This document shows positions 52,193 through 61,745 of a stretch of DNA of 64,000 nt, piece by piece (position 1 is the first letter of the stretch; every line of letters starts with the position of its first letter). The notes under the pieces are model-generated. The model was not told the DNA's origin. It saw only the letters and a list, made by a program, of their open reading frames with translations, and ran no database searches. The position numbers and the translations under genes were made by a program. This DNA is from Terriglobus albidus (GTDB lineage: Bacteria > Acidobacteriota > Terriglobia > Terriglobales > Acidobacteriaceae): contig NZ_CP042806.1 of the NCBI RefSeq assembly GCF_008000815.1, positions 5,270,001 to 5,334,000 of the forward strand, given 5' to 3'.

Positions 52193-53698
52193 ATGAATCG
52201 CAATACCCTCGTCTCCTTTGCGCTGCTCTCGCTTGGCAGTCTCTCTGCGGCTGCGGAGGTTCGCCTCCCCAACGTGCTCTCTGACCATGCTGTACTGCAA
52301 CGCAGCCGCCCGATCCACATCTGGGGAACAGGCGCAACACAGGAAACCGTTACCGTCACCTTTCATGGACAAACAGCAACGGCGACGGCAAACGCCGATG
52401 GGAACTGGGAACTGTGGCTGCGTCCTGAAGAGGCAGGTGGGCCCTATGAGCTAACGGTGACAGGATCGCAGAGCAGTGTGCCCGTCAAAAGAACAGACCT
52501 GCTGATCGGCGATGTATGGTTCGCCTCCGGCCAGTCGAATATGGAGTTCCCCCTCAAGGGTTTCACCGGTGCCCCGCTGCTGAATGGCGATAAGGAGATC
52601 GCGGCGTCGACGCAGCCGAAGATCCGCCTTCTCCGTGAAAGGAAGCGCACCTCCACTGTGGTTCAGAGCGATGCGCAGGATACATGGACATTGTGCACAC
52701 CGGAGACGGCGAAGGACTTCTCCGCCGTGGGTTACTTCTTCAGCCGAGAACTCACACAGGAAGAACACGTCCCGATTGGCGTCATCGATTCAACCTGGGG
52801 TGGCACACCGGCCCATGCCTGGATGAGCGGTGAGGGTATCGCCTATGCGAACCTGCCATCAGTCGCCGCGGACGCAGCGCGAATCGCAATCGATCAAGGC
52901 CGCGCCGACACGCTGAAAGCGCGGTACGCAGCCGAGGATGCAGCGTTGAAGGAAGCCGGCAAGGAAGTGCCAACGCATGCTCGCCTTTCCTATGACCACT
53001 CCGGCAGTTGGACTCCGTCGACGCTGTACAACGGCATGGTGGCGCCCTTTACCAAGTTCGGGATCAAAGGCGTGATCTGGTACCAGGGAGAGACGGATAC
53101 AGCACCGGAACGAGCGCCTTACTATGCGCGCGTCTTCCCCGCCATGATTCAAGACTGGCGACGCCAGTGGGGCCAGGGAACTTTCCCCTTTCTCTATGTG
53201 CAGATCTCGAACTTCGGCCATGTTAACGATGGCTGGGGCCAAGTGCGGGAGGCCCAACGGAGGACGCTCGAGCTGGGGCAGACTGGCATGGCCGTTACCC
53301 TCGATGTCGGCAATCACGACAACGTACACCCATCCGATAAACAGACCGTAGCTCATCGCCTGGCGATGGTCGCGCGTGAGTCAGTTTATGGCGAGAAAGT
53401 CCAGGGCGAGTCTCCTACGTTTGTGCAGGCGACACAGGAAGGCGGAACGATGCGGGTATGGCTTGCCCATGCAACCGGCCTTCACAGTGAGATGAATCCG
53501 CTGAGCGAATTCGAAGTTGCCGGAGAGGATCACAAGTTCTCTCCGGCAGAGGCGACGATTGATGGTGAAACCATCGTCGTGAAAGCGGCCGCAGTGGCCA
53601 CACCCCGTTATGTTCGGTATGCCTGGAATGGCGGGGTTGATTGCTATGTGTACAACGGAAAAGGATTGCCATTGGGGACGTTCACGTCAGAGCGATAG
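52193..53698 (+). CDS. Sialate O-acetylesterase-like SGNH esterase 2
   Basis: The 501-residue protein is a paralogue of 29289-30800. It has a leader (LVSFALLSLGSLSAAAE), the nucleophile block GDVWFASGQSNMEFPL, GVIWYQGETDT and the C-terminal NVHPSDKQTVAHRL with the catalytic Asp/His region. It would deacetylate sialic acids or glycan side chains outside the cytoplasm. It lies next to the sialidase/aldolase block, which favours a sialic-acid-like substrate, but no GntR-type site was seen before it. GGAG lies 8-9 bp before the ATG. Confidence 0.87.
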   Translation: MNRNTLVSFALLSLGSLSAAAEVRLPNVLSDHAVLQRSRPIHIWGTGATQETVTVTFHGQTATATANADGNWELWLRPEEAGGPYELTVTGSQSSVPVKRTDLLIGDVWFASGQSNMEFPLKGFTGAPLLNGDKEIAASTQPKIRLLRERKRTSTVVQSDAQDTWTLCTPETAKDFSAVGYFFSRELTQEEHVPIGVIDSTWGGTPAHAWMSGEGIAYANLPSVAADAARIAIDQGRADTLKARYAAEDAALKEAGKEVPTHARLSYDHSGSWTPSTLYNGMVAPFTKFGIKGVIWYQGETDTAPERAPYYARVFPAMIQDWRRQWGQGTFPFLYVQISNFGHVNDGWGQVREAQRRTLELGQTGMAVTLDVGNHDNVHPSDKQTVAHRLAMVARESVYGEKVQGESPTFVQATQEGGTMRVWLAHATGLHSEMNPLSEFEVAGEDHKFSPAEATIDGETIVVKAAAVATPRYVRYAWNGGVDCYVYNGKGLPLGTFTSER

Positions 53699-54074
53699 GT
53701 TTGCCTCAGAACATTCCCTATGTAGGATTGGGTAGGAGCAGCGGGCTTTAAGCTCGCTCCTACCTAATCGAAACGTTCGGAGAATAAGTCGCCTCGGCAA
53801 ATTCGTTTCATTGCAGAACTATAGAGCGGGCTTTCAGCCCTTTAAGATCTTTGTAGACCTTGAACCTGGGGCCTTGCCCCAGGCTGATATAGAACGCGCC
53901 TTCAGCGCTCAGAGCTATGGCACCTTTTGCTTTGTCATTTCGAAGCGTAGCGGAGAAATCTGCTTTCTCGTCTCAGCCTGGGTGCCCCGCCCTCGCAACG
54001 CTAAGGTGGGTGAGGAATAACCCCAAATTCTCAACAAAACACAAAGTGAATTTATTGATACTCGTACCTATTGG
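53699..54074. repeat. Hairpin and composite dispersed repeat, copy 3
   Basis: A hairpin GGTAGGAGC/GCTCCTACC (53731-53764) follows the esterase gene and could terminate it. From about 53815 to 54062 lies a third copy of the composite repeat in the same orientation as copies 1 and 2, with CCTGGGGCCTTGCCCC, the GTCATTTCG module and the CTCGCAACGCTAAGG tail. No gene is supported. Confidence 0.7.
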
Positions 54075-54989
54075 TCACCGTCCGCTCGCGACCGGCCACT
54101 GGATACGATGCAATATCCCCTTCGGTAGATTGGCATCCATGTCCTCAATAAAGGCCTGGCGCTGGGCATCCGAGGCGAAGGCCTCGCCACTGGCCATCGG
54201 CCCACAATCGATGCCCATGTGGCGGACAGCCTCGCGTACCGCGGGAAAGAATGGATAGCGGAAGAGAATATCGAGCACCGCATTGGCGTCGTATTGCAGG
54301 GTGCGCGCTGTCTCCCAGTCTCCTTGTTGCACGGCGCGGTAGATATCGAGATACACCGGCCCCAGCAGGTTATAGGTAGTTCCAATACCTCCCTGAGCCC
54401 CCATCAGCAGCCCAGCGGCCAGCGCCTCGTCATAACCGTTGAAGACCAGCTTGCCCCGCTTCGCCAGTGAATTCAGCAGGTACATATTGAAGTCCGTGAA
54501 CTTAACTCCGAGGACATTGGGAAGATCGCAGATCTCCAGTAGCTCCTGCGGCTTCTGAAAGGCGAGCGGAGCAGCTTTGGGGAAGTAATAGACCAACAGC
54601 GGCAACGGCGAGTGCTGTGCCAGCTCCTTGTAGAAAGCCATCACCTGTTGTGAGTCCAGTGCAGGAGGTAGGCTGCTGATGGCGTGTGCCCCTTTTTCGG
54701 CCGCGTGCTCAGCGAGCTTGATGGCATCGCGCACATCCGGAGTTCCCACATGCACAAAGATCCGCTTCCCTGCCGGCAGAACCTCCATCACCGTCTCCAC
54801 CAGTTCCTTGCGGGTCTCCATGGAGAGACGCATACCCTCGCCGGTGGTTCCCGCGACATACGCTCCATCCAGCCCCTGGGAGGTCAGCTCGAGCAGAAGC
54901 TTTTGCACAGCCGGAGCGTTCAACCGGCCATCCGGGGTTAGCGGTGTGAGCAATGCGGCGTAGATGCCGGCGAATGGATGGAGTGACAA
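54075..54989 (-). CDS. Dihydrodipicolinate synthase/N-acetylneuraminate lyase-family aldolase
   Basis: The 304-residue protein is a DapA/NanA-type TIM barrel. Visible active-site parts are GTTGEG (residues 48-52 region), the Tyr at about 135 in LLVYYFPKA and the Schiff-base Lys163 in GVKFTDF, positions close to E. coli NanA. Its place beside a sialidase and a GntR regulator favours cleavage of a sialic-acid-like 2-keto sugar acid to pyruvate over lysine synthesis. The start is TTG 54989, with GGGAGG 4 bp upstream. A GntR-type operator lies 23 bp before the start. No nanE or nanK is visible in the window. Confidence 0.85.
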   Translation of the reverse strand: MSLHPFAGIYAALLTPLTPDGRLNAPAVQKLLLELTSQGLDGAYVAGTTGEGMRLSMETRKELVETVMEVLPAGKRIFVHVGTPDVRDAIKLAEHAAEKGAHAISSLPPALDSQQVMAFYKELAQHSPLPLLVYYFPKAAPLAFQKPQELLEICDLPNVLGVKFTDFNMYLLNSLAKRGKLVFNGYDEALAAGLLMGAQGGIGTTYNLLGPVYLDIYRAVQQGDWETARTLQYDANAVLDILFRYPFFPAVREAVRHMGIDCGPMASGEAFASDAQRQAFIEDMDANLPKGILHRIQWPVASGR

Positions 54990-55012
54990 GGGGCCTCCCG
55001 AAGCAATTAGCG

Positions 55013-55031
55013 ATTATTGATAATGTATCAT
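55013..55031. promoter_or_regulatory. GntR-type operator 1, ATTATTGATAATGTATCAT
   Basis: The core ATTATTGATAAT (55013-55024) is a palindrome with arms ATTAT/ATAAT. It lies 23 bp before the aldolase start. The same core, with one change in one copy, is at 60482 and 62994, in the same orientation relative to the genes. Confidence 0.65.
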
Positions 55032-55070
55032 CCCAAACGGAGACATCGTGAAAGAGAAGCAATCTCTTGC

Positions 55071-55781
55071 TTAGTCGGCGACTGTATCGGGAATCGTGGT
55101 GGAGCTGATGTGCTCGTTCACCGCTGCGGTGATGCGCTTCTCATCGCGCGACAGCAGGTCTTCCAGTAGCTTGCGGTGCGACTTTACCGCGGACTTGAGA
55201 GTCTCTCCTGCTGCTGCACGCTTCAGACTGACGAAGGCATACATCGCAACGCAGAGGCGTTCCAGGGTCTGCTCCAGCACCTCATTACCCGAGGCACGCC
55301 ACACTGTGCGGTGGAAGGCGAAGTCTTCCTCGGCCACTGCGAAATGATCGCCGTCGGCCACCATCTCCTGCATGCGCCGCAGATGGCGCTTCAATTCGAG
55401 CACTACATCATCGGTCAGATGCTCCGCTGCCAGATGAAAGGCCATCACTTCAAGGTGCCGCCGCACTTCCATCATCTGCTGGATCTCACGACGGGTGAGC
55501 TTAGTGACGGTTGTGCCGCGATCCTGGACCCGGACCACCAGGCCGAGATGCTCAAGCTGCAGCAGCGCCTCACGCACCGGAACCTGGCTGACATTGAGCT
55601 GTTTGGCGATATGGGCTTCGCGTAACGGCGTTCCCGGAGCCAGGTCACCAGAGCAGATCGCCTGCCGCAATTCCTCAAACACTCCGCGTGATTTGCTGAG
55701 CGTTCGGATTGGGTTCAGTTCCTTGGTGGGCACAGCGATGATGCTACTAGATGCCGAGCCGCAATTGGAAGCACCACTCAT
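55071..55781 (-). CDS. GntR-family regulator, FCD (FadR) subfamily
   Basis: The 236-residue protein has a winged helix (REAHIAKQLNVSQVPVREALLQLEHLGLV, about residues 53-81) and an FCD effector domain with the metal-binding His set (DFAFHRTVW, KSHRKLLED, VNEHISST). FCD regulators usually repress sugar-acid or organic-acid genes and release on binding the acid. ATG 55781 overlaps the sialidase stop by 4 bases (ATGA), so the gene is translationally coupled to it; longer starts inside the sialidase gene are less likely. It is the probable binder of the three ATTATTGATAAT sites and would be autoregulated through the receptor-sialidase-gntR operon. Confidence 0.9.
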   Translation of the reverse strand: MSGASNCGSASSSIIAVPTKELNPIRTLSKSRGVFEELRQAICSGDLAPGTPLREAHIAKQLNVSQVPVREALLQLEHLGLVVRVQDRGTTVTKLTRREIQQMMEVRRHLEVMAFHLAAEHLTDDVVLELKRHLRRMQEMVADGDHFAVAEEDFAFHRTVWRASGNEVLEQTLERLCVAMYAFVSLKRAAAGETLKSAVKSHRKLLEDLLSRDEKRITAAVNEHISSTTIPDTVAD

Positions 55782-56950
55782 TCCGGCGAGCTCCATGGCT
55801 TGGGTTGTGGCCCCTGCATCAACCACGACTTTGTTACCCGCGCTACAGAAACATGGTCAGGCTTGGTCTGCGAACCCTGTAAAGATCCGGACTCATAGAT
55901 GACATAAAGCTCCTCTTTCCCTGAGGCGAGATCGCTGTATCCGCTCACCCCGGGATCAAGGACGCGCTCATGCGACCATGTCTGTCCGTTATCCTCGCTG
56001 ACCTTTAGGGTCAGGTTTTCGCGCACACGCCACTTGCGGTCCTTTGCTCCGGGCACGTCCCGGGCATCCGGGTTCGAGAAGTACACTCGCTTCTCTGCGG
56101 CATCCGTCAGTATGCCCGCATCGCAGGTAGGGTCGAAGAGCTGTGCGTCGAAGCGCGGCTTCGACCATCCGGAGATACCATCCCCGCTCGTCGATACGGC
56201 GCGCAGATGTTCCGCGCCTCCGCTGCGAATGTTCAACATCACTTTGCCATCGGGTAGCTGAGTAGCCACCGTTTCATTGGGACTGACGATCTCAGCCGAG
56301 TCACGCGCCACCAGGGCGCCCCGCTTCCACGTCCGCCCTTGGTCGTCACTATAGACAGTTCCAACGGCAGCGGGACCATGCGCGCGTGTTCCGTCAGGAT
56401 TCAGTTTGCCATTCGCAATCCAGATCGATGCCAGCAGACGTCCATCGCGAAGTTGAATGCCGTGCCCGGTTCCCGGCGTCACCACGTTCCAGTCATAGTC
56501 GTTCTTAAACTGATCGAAGATATCTGTAATCTCCCGCTCCTGCGAGAAGGTTCGGCCATCGTCGCTGCTATCTCTGACGAAGACCTTCGCGTAGTTCTTC
56601 TGATACAGAAGATGCACCCCGCCGGTCTTGCCATCCGCGATCATCACCGCGTTATCCGTCAGCTCCTGGCCATTGCCTGCAATCATGCGCGACGGCTCCC
56701 ACGTGCGGCCGCCATCTGTGCTGCGGCGCAGTAGGATATCTGTCGGCGACCAGTCTCCTTTGGAGAGATCCTTCCGGCCTCCGCAGTAAGCGAGCAGCGT
56801 TCCTCGCTTTGTCTTCACGATACCCGGCACACGGTAGGTCGCATACCCGCCAATACCGGCATTCCACAGGTTGACACTCTCCACCTGCGCCCAGGCCGCG
56901 CCGCAGCTCAGCAGGATAGCGGCCGCGACCAATCGTAGTCTGTGTTTCAT
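55778..56950 (-). CDS. Secreted sialidase-family enzyme (GH33-type, BNR repeats)
   Basis: The 390-residue protein has a signal peptide (MKHRLRLVAAAILLSCGAAW, ending AQVES), the Y/FRIP-like motif YRVPGIV with the first triad Arg at residue 40, and Asp-box repeats (STDGGRTWEP, SDDGRTFS, SDDQGRTWKR, SEDNGQTWSH), giving a six-bladed propeller. It would release sialic acid or a related sugar acid from glycans. GGAGGAAGGG stands directly before ATG 56950; the longer open frame overlaps the receptor gene. It follows the receptor gene by 16 bp and overlaps gntR, forming one operon. Non-sialidase BNR hydrolases are the alternative. Confidence 0.87.
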   Translation of the reverse strand: MKHRLRLVAAAILLSCGAAWAQVESVNLWNAGIGGYATYRVPGIVKTKRGTLLAYCGGRKDLSKGDWSPTDILLRRSTDGGRTWEPSRMIAGNGQELTDNAVMIADGKTGGVHLLYQKNYAKVFVRDSSDDGRTFSQEREITDIFDQFKNDYDWNVVTPGTGHGIQLRDGRLLASIWIANGKLNPDGTRAHGPAAVGTVYSDDQGRTWKRGALVARDSAEIVSPNETVATQLPDGKVMLNIRSGGAEHLRAVSTSGDGISGWSKPRFDAQLFDPTCDAGILTDAAEKRVYFSNPDARDVPGAKDRKWRVRENLTLKVSEDNGQTWSHERVLDPGVSGYSDLASGKEELYVIYESGSLQGSQTKPDHVSVARVTKSWLMQGPQPKPWSSPE

Positions 56951-56966
56951 CCCTTCCTCCAAAACC

Positions 56967-59900
56967 TTAGAACGACACATGGAGCGAGAACTGAAAGTTA
57001 CGAGGATCATAGCTGGATGTGATCTGCCCGAACGAAGTACTCGATGCATCCGAGTTCGGCATCGCCAGGTTGGTATGGTTGAGCGCATTGAAGGCTTCGG
57101 CGCGGAACTGAAGCTGGGCCTCGCGCCAGATTGGAAAGAACCGCTGCAGTCCCATATCGACATTGTTGAACATTGGCCCGCGCAGCCTGGCATCGCGAAT
57201 GGGCGAGTTGCCGAAGTGACCGTCGGCAATGGCATAGGCCGCAGGATTGATCCACTGGCGGCTGCCATTGGTATTGGTATGCCGGTTTGCCGTAGGATCG
57301 CCGATTTTGTCCGGGCGCGCTCCGCCTACTCCAAGCCCATTGGAAGTTGCCTGCGTAACCGCCACCGGCACGCCGGAGACGGAGCGCTCAATAGCTGTCA
57401 ATTGGAAACCACCCAACAGTGCGGAAAAGAATCCATGCGTGAGGTAGCTCTGTCCGCGCCCGAATGGCAGCGTGTACAGACCGGTAATGGAGAAGGTATG
57501 CGTCGAGTCGAAGGCGCTTACAGCCCGCGCGTCGCGAAGGTCATACGGATTCTGGAAGGTTCCCGTGTTGCTCTGCGAGGCAAAGGAGCCGGGCGTCGAG
57601 TTGGTGATCAGCTTCGAGAAGGTGTATGCCGCCAGGAAGGTCAGGTTTTTGCTGAAGCGGCGGTCGAGCGTGGTTTGCAGGCTGTGGTAGATGGAGTCGC
57701 GATTCCCGAGCAGCACCGTAACATTGCCAAACTGCGGGAAGGCCTCCGATGCGACAGCACGCGTGACCGTGGCGTTCCCAAGCGTTCCCGGAACCTTGCC
57801 GGCAAGCGGATTTGTAACCGCGGTATTCAGATACGCTGAAGCCGTTCCGGTCTTGCCGGAGGACTGTTGCATGGCAATCGCTGTATTGATCAGCGACTGG
57901 GACGGCAGATTGATGTTCTGCGTGATGAGCAGATGCTGTCCGCGATTTCCGCTGTATAGAAGCTCAAACTTCATCTTCCACGGCATCTGCTGCTGTACCC
58001 CAAAGTTCCACTGCACAACGCGGGGAGCGTTCATCTGCCGGTTATAGATGGTCGAAAGTGCCGTACCCAAACCTGCGCTTGCCCCTTGCGGCCCGGTGGG
58101 AGCAGAGAGTGTATAGGTGCTCTGTAGCGCCGCGGCCGGTGAGGTCGAATTCGGTTTAATGGGGTTATAGATCGCATTGAACCCTGGCGCGGAGGAGTAG
58201 AAGCCATAGATCGGAAACGGACCGTTGTAGACGCCGATGCCTCCGCGGATAACAATCTTGCCATCCCAGGCCGCAGGGGTATAGGCGAACCCGAGTCGCG
58301 GAGCGTACTGGCCAGAGTCCCCCTGGGTAAAGCCACGCGGATTGCCGCCGACATTCGCATACTGCATGACGCCCGGGAGATTCACGATCGGATTTATCGT
58401 CGTGGGATCGAACCAGCCTACGGAGTTGGCGCGCTCCAGAAAGTCTGTACTGAACTGATAACGGAAGCCCAGATTGAGCATAAAGTGCGGTGTCACCTTC
58501 CAGTCATCAGCAAGGAAGAAGGCCGGCGTCGTCAGCACGGCTGAGGCATTCGGCTCCTGGTCGAAGTTGATCGTGTCCGGGAGCCCAAGCAGCAGCGAGG
58601 CAAAAGCGCTTCCCGTGGTGGAGCTTCCATTGCTAGTCTGCAGTGCATTGAACCCGAAGGCGCCGGTTGGCGAACCGGAGGTCACGAGTCCCGATGCCTT
58701 GTAAATGCGGATATCCGCACCCGCACGCAGGAAGTGGCGCCCGCGTGTCATGGAGAGGATCTGGCTCAGCTCGCGGATCGTCGTATAGCGGTCCTGAGGC
58801 GTGCCTGTTCCAACGGAGTTGAACAAGCTTACCGAAGCCGACGGCCTGACATTGACTGCAGAGCCGCTCGGCAACGCCGGAGAGACACTATAGCCGAAGT
58901 ACTGCGTGCCGATCGTGTTATCGGTAGGATCGGCAAAGTAACGGTGGAACCACGTGTAACCCGCAACCGCCGTGTACAGGATGTTCGGCGTAACGGCGTA
59001 GTTGTACGACGCCGTGTAGTTCCGCGTCGGGATCTTCACATTCTGCGTCCCACCATCGTTCACGCCAATCCCGGATGTTGCCGGTGAGTTGTACTCGTCG
59101 CGCGTCCACTTCAGGCTCAGCCGGTGCTTCTGCCCGATGTACTGATCGCCCCGCAGCGTAAAGGTATCGGTGGTCTGGTAGTTCTTCGAGACCGTGACGT
59201 AGTTATTCGAAACACCCGTAGTCGTCGGCATGGGATAGAGCGCCATTACGGTTTTGCCGAAGTCGGTAAAGCGTTGCGATGGTATCTTCTGCCCCGCGAA
59301 TGGCGTACGCGAGGCAGCTGCGTTACCGGTGCTGGGGTCGTAGACCGTGGTCGTAATCTCGGTGAAGATGCCCTGGCGCATCAGGACAGTAGGCACAGAC
59401 GCGGTTGAGTTCGATCGTGCTGCCCAGCGCAGCCCCTCATAGTCGACGAAGAAGAAGCTGCGTTTGCGCCCGTCATAGATCTTCGGAATCCACACAGGCC
59501 CGCCGATGTTGCCACCGTACTGATTGTAGTTATTCAGGGGCTTCGGCGAACCGTAGGGCAAGGCTGGCGTTGCATTGAGATGCGTACCGCGGTAGTCCTC
59601 AAAGATCATGCCGTGCAGTGTGCGCGACCCGCTTTTGGTGACGTAATTAATCACACCGCCGACTGTTGCTCCGAACTCAGCTGACATCGCACCCGACTGT
59701 ACCTGGAACTCCTGGACGGTTCCGGCCGAGGGCAGCGCAATGATAGTGCCGTCACGAGGATTGGTCATGGTAACCCCATCTACCAGGTACTCCGAGAATC
59801 CGCCGAAGTTGGTGCGGACGCCGCCATTGACCTGATAACCGGAAGAGGCCACGCTGCTGTCGCTTCCGCCGCGATTCGCTGCGGAGTTGCCGAGCGCAGT

Positions 59901-60407
59901 CTGCACGCCGGGAGTAAGCACCATCAGCGAAAGCGGATTCCGTGTCGGCAGCGGAAGCTCTTCGATCTGCTTCTGCTCAATGATCTGGCCCTTGTATCCG
60001 TTGTCGACATCGAGCGCGTTGCTCTGCGCCGCCACCACGACCTGCTCAGTAACGCTGGAGACCTGCAGCACGATATCCACATGCGCCGTCTGGCTGACAC
60101 CAACGTTGATACTCTTGACCGCCTGCTGACCAAAGCCGGGTGAGATCGCCGTAAGCGTGTATCTGCCGGGGTTGAGCTGAGGAAAGACAAAGATGCCGGC
60201 GCCATTGGATACTCTCCGAACGGCTGTTCCCGTCGCCTCATTCGAAAGCGTGAGAGCCACATTCGGCACAACGGCGCGCGAAGCGTCGGTAGTTGTGCCG
60301 GCGATCTCGCCGAAGGCCTGCGCCAGGACACGAGAAGCCGGGCTCAGAACGGCAACAACGAGAACAAGCCAGCGAAGCCGGGAAGGGACCTGGGAAACAA
60401 ACGGCAT
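56967..60407 (-). CDS. Oar-like TonB-dependent receptor of the sialidase block
   Basis: The 1146-residue protein has a signal peptide (LVLVVAVLSPASRVLAQ), a carboxypeptidase-regulatory-like domain (FGEIAGTTTDASRAVVPNVA), a plug with IEELPLPTRNPLSLMVLTPG and a barrel ending FQFSLHVSF. It should import the sugar or glycan handled by the downstream sialidase. GGAGTG precedes the ATG. It is the first gene of a receptor-sialidase-gntR operon, and a GntR-type site lies 74 bp upstream, in the region shared with the divergent metallo-hydrolase gene. Confidence 0.9.
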   Translation of the reverse strand: MPFVSQVPSRLRWLVLVVAVLSPASRVLAQAFGEIAGTTTDASRAVVPNVALTLSNEATGTAVRRVSNGAGIFVFPQLNPGRYTLTAISPGFGQQAVKSINVGVSQTAHVDIVLQVSSVTEQVVVAAQSNALDVDNGYKGQIIEQKQIEELPLPTRNPLSLMVLTPGVQTALGNSAANRGGSDSSVASSGYQVNGGVRTNFGGFSEYLVDGVTMTNPRDGTIIALPSAGTVQEFQVQSGAMSAEFGATVGGVINYVTKSGSRTLHGMIFEDYRGTHLNATPALPYGSPKPLNNYNQYGGNIGGPVWIPKIYDGRKRSFFFVDYEGLRWAARSNSTASVPTVLMRQGIFTEITTTVYDPSTGNAAASRTPFAGQKIPSQRFTDFGKTVMALYPMPTTTGVSNNYVTVSKNYQTTDTFTLRGDQYIGQKHRLSLKWTRDEYNSPATSGIGVNDGGTQNVKIPTRNYTASYNYAVTPNILYTAVAGYTWFHRYFADPTDNTIGTQYFGYSVSPALPSGSAVNVRPSASVSLFNSVGTGTPQDRYTTIRELSQILSMTRGRHFLRAGADIRIYKASGLVTSGSPTGAFGFNALQTSNGSSTTGSAFASLLLGLPDTINFDQEPNASAVLTTPAFFLADDWKVTPHFMLNLGFRYQFSTDFLERANSVGWFDPTTINPIVNLPGVMQYANVGGNPRGFTQGDSGQYAPRLGFAYTPAAWDGKIVIRGGIGVYNGPFPIYGFYSSAPGFNAIYNPIKPNSTSPAAALQSTYTLSAPTGPQGASAGLGTALSTIYNRQMNAPRVVQWNFGVQQQMPWKMKFELLYSGNRGQHLLITQNINLPSQSLINTAIAMQQSSGKTGTASAYLNTAVTNPLAGKVPGTLGNATVTRAVASEAFPQFGNVTVLLGNRDSIYHSLQTTLDRRFSKNLTFLAAYTFSKLITNSTPGSFASQSNTGTFQNPYDLRDARAVSAFDSTHTFSITGLYTLPFGRGQSYLTHGFFSALLGGFQLTAIERSVSGVPVAVTQATSNGLGVGGARPDKIGDPTANRHTNTNGSRQWINPAAYAIADGHFGNSPIRDARLRGPMFNNVDMGLQRFFPIWREAQLQFRAEAFNALNHTNLAMPNSDASSTSFGQITSSYDPRNFQFSLHVSF

Positions 60408-60471
60408 AGGGCACTCCGAAAGTCGATCTGTTCAGAACGGAGGGCAGACTATCGAAGAGCGCCAAATGATG

Positions 60472-60500
60472 TCAATAGTATTTTATTGATAATCTATTGA
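60472..60500. promoter_or_regulatory. GntR-type operator 2
   Basis: The core TTTATTGATAAT (60482-60493) sits inside a longer inverted repeat, TCAATAG (60472-60478) and CTATTGA (60494-60500). It lies between the divergent TonB receptor and metallo-hydrolase genes and could serve both. Confidence 0.65.
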
Positions 60501-60659
60501 ACGAACAAAGCAATCGATGAGTTCGATTCCATCGACCTGCGATTCCGATCAGGGCCTCGTTCTTGAGTGCCATCGAAGGTTGAATCACAGTCCGCCCGTA
60601 ACCGGAACTTCTCGGTGATTTCCCGGTTGAAGAATGGAGCAAGAGCTTACAATCCGTCC

Positions 60660-61565
60660 ATGCCTCGCTCACCCATCGCTCTTGTGCTCACGCTGCTGAT
60701 TGGTCTCGCTTCTCCTGTTGCGGCGCAAAATGTGGCGACGGGCAACCAGATCACCATCCTCTACGATGCATTCTCTGACAAGCCCGGCCTCGCGCTCGAT
60801 TGGGGCTATGCCGCACTGGTGGAGTTCGATGGCAAGCGAATCCTATTCGACACGGGCAACAATGCAGCGATGTTTGCAGCCAACATCAAACGCCTGCATG
60901 TCGACTTGTCGAAGATCGACCTCGTGGTACTGTCGCATCGCCACGGCGATCATACGTCCGGGTTGAGCTATGTGCTTTCGGTGAATCCGAATGTGCCGGT
61001 GTATGTACCCGGCGACGAAACGTTCCTGCAGACGACGCCGGTGAGTTTTTTCGCGCCTGCCACCGAGGATACTTCCTTACCAGCAAAGATGCGGTATTTC
61101 GGAGGCAATCCACCTGCGCCACCGCCGTCTCATGGGACGGCGTGGCCTGCGGCCCGATTCCATGCCGTGACAAAGTTCACCGATATCACGCCTCATATTC
61201 ATCTGATCAGTACGATGTCGGAGACTCCGGGCTTTCGCGACATGCCCGAGACGTCGCTGATTCTGGACACGCCGCAGGGACCTATCGTGATCGTGGGGTG
61301 CTCGCATCCGAGCATTGAAGCCATTCTCGCAAATGTAGTGGCCCAGACGCATGCGGGCTCGATTTTTGAACTGGTCGGAGGATTGCACATGGTCGTTTCA
61401 ACGCCAGGCCAGGTCGACCACACTGTCTCCGCGCTGCTGGATACATATCACCTGCAACGGACGGTGCTTGGTCACTGCACTGGCGAGAAGACGTTCGCGA
61501 TCTTGCGGAAGCGTCTTGGAGAAAATTATCGCTATGCTGGCGTAGGTGAAGTATTGGGACTTTAG
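60660..61565 (+). CDS. Secreted metallo-beta-lactamase-fold hydrolase
   Basis: The 301-residue protein has a signal peptide (IALVLTLLIGLASPVAAQ) and the MBL metal motif SHRHGDHTSG (HxHxDH), with further ligands probably in GCSHPSIE and GHCTGEK. It resembles the group annotated as methylaminobenzene-ribofuranosyl-phosphate-synthase-like MBL proteins, whose true substrates are mostly unknown. ATG 60660 is chosen to fit the signal peptide, but no clear ribosome site is seen, so the start is uncertain (the frame opens at 60567). It is divergent from the TonB receptor over GntR-type operator 2. Confidence 0.85.
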   Translation: MPRSPIALVLTLLIGLASPVAAQNVATGNQITILYDAFSDKPGLALDWGYAALVEFDGKRILFDTGNNAAMFAANIKRLHVDLSKIDLVVLSHRHGDHTSGLSYVLSVNPNVPVYVPGDETFLQTTPVSFFAPATEDTSLPAKMRYFGGNPPAPPPSHGTAWPAARFHAVTKFTDITPHIHLISTMSETPGFRDMPETSLILDTPQGPIVIVGCSHPSIEAILANVVAQTHAGSIFELVGGLHMVVSTPGQVDHTVSALLDTYHLQRTVLGHCTGEKTFAILRKRLGENYRYAGVGEVLGL

Positions 61566-61745
61566 GTGCGAACCCACTTATGCACTAGTACCCCCAAGCG
61601 CGCTTCTTGGCAATCAAACGGTTGATACCTACAGCATTAATCCTGATAAATAAATGCGCATCTCGTCAGGAATGCGTACTTTGGGCCGACCCTGCTGTAG
61701 TAGGCGTGCGTTGAAGGACGAGGAGTGGGAAGGAGAGCTCGTAGA

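Noticed and set aside
27336-54062. Repeats interpreted as remnants of a prophage or a full insertion sequence
   Set aside because: No transposase, integrase or phage gene fragments were found near any of the repeats; they are short non-coding elements.
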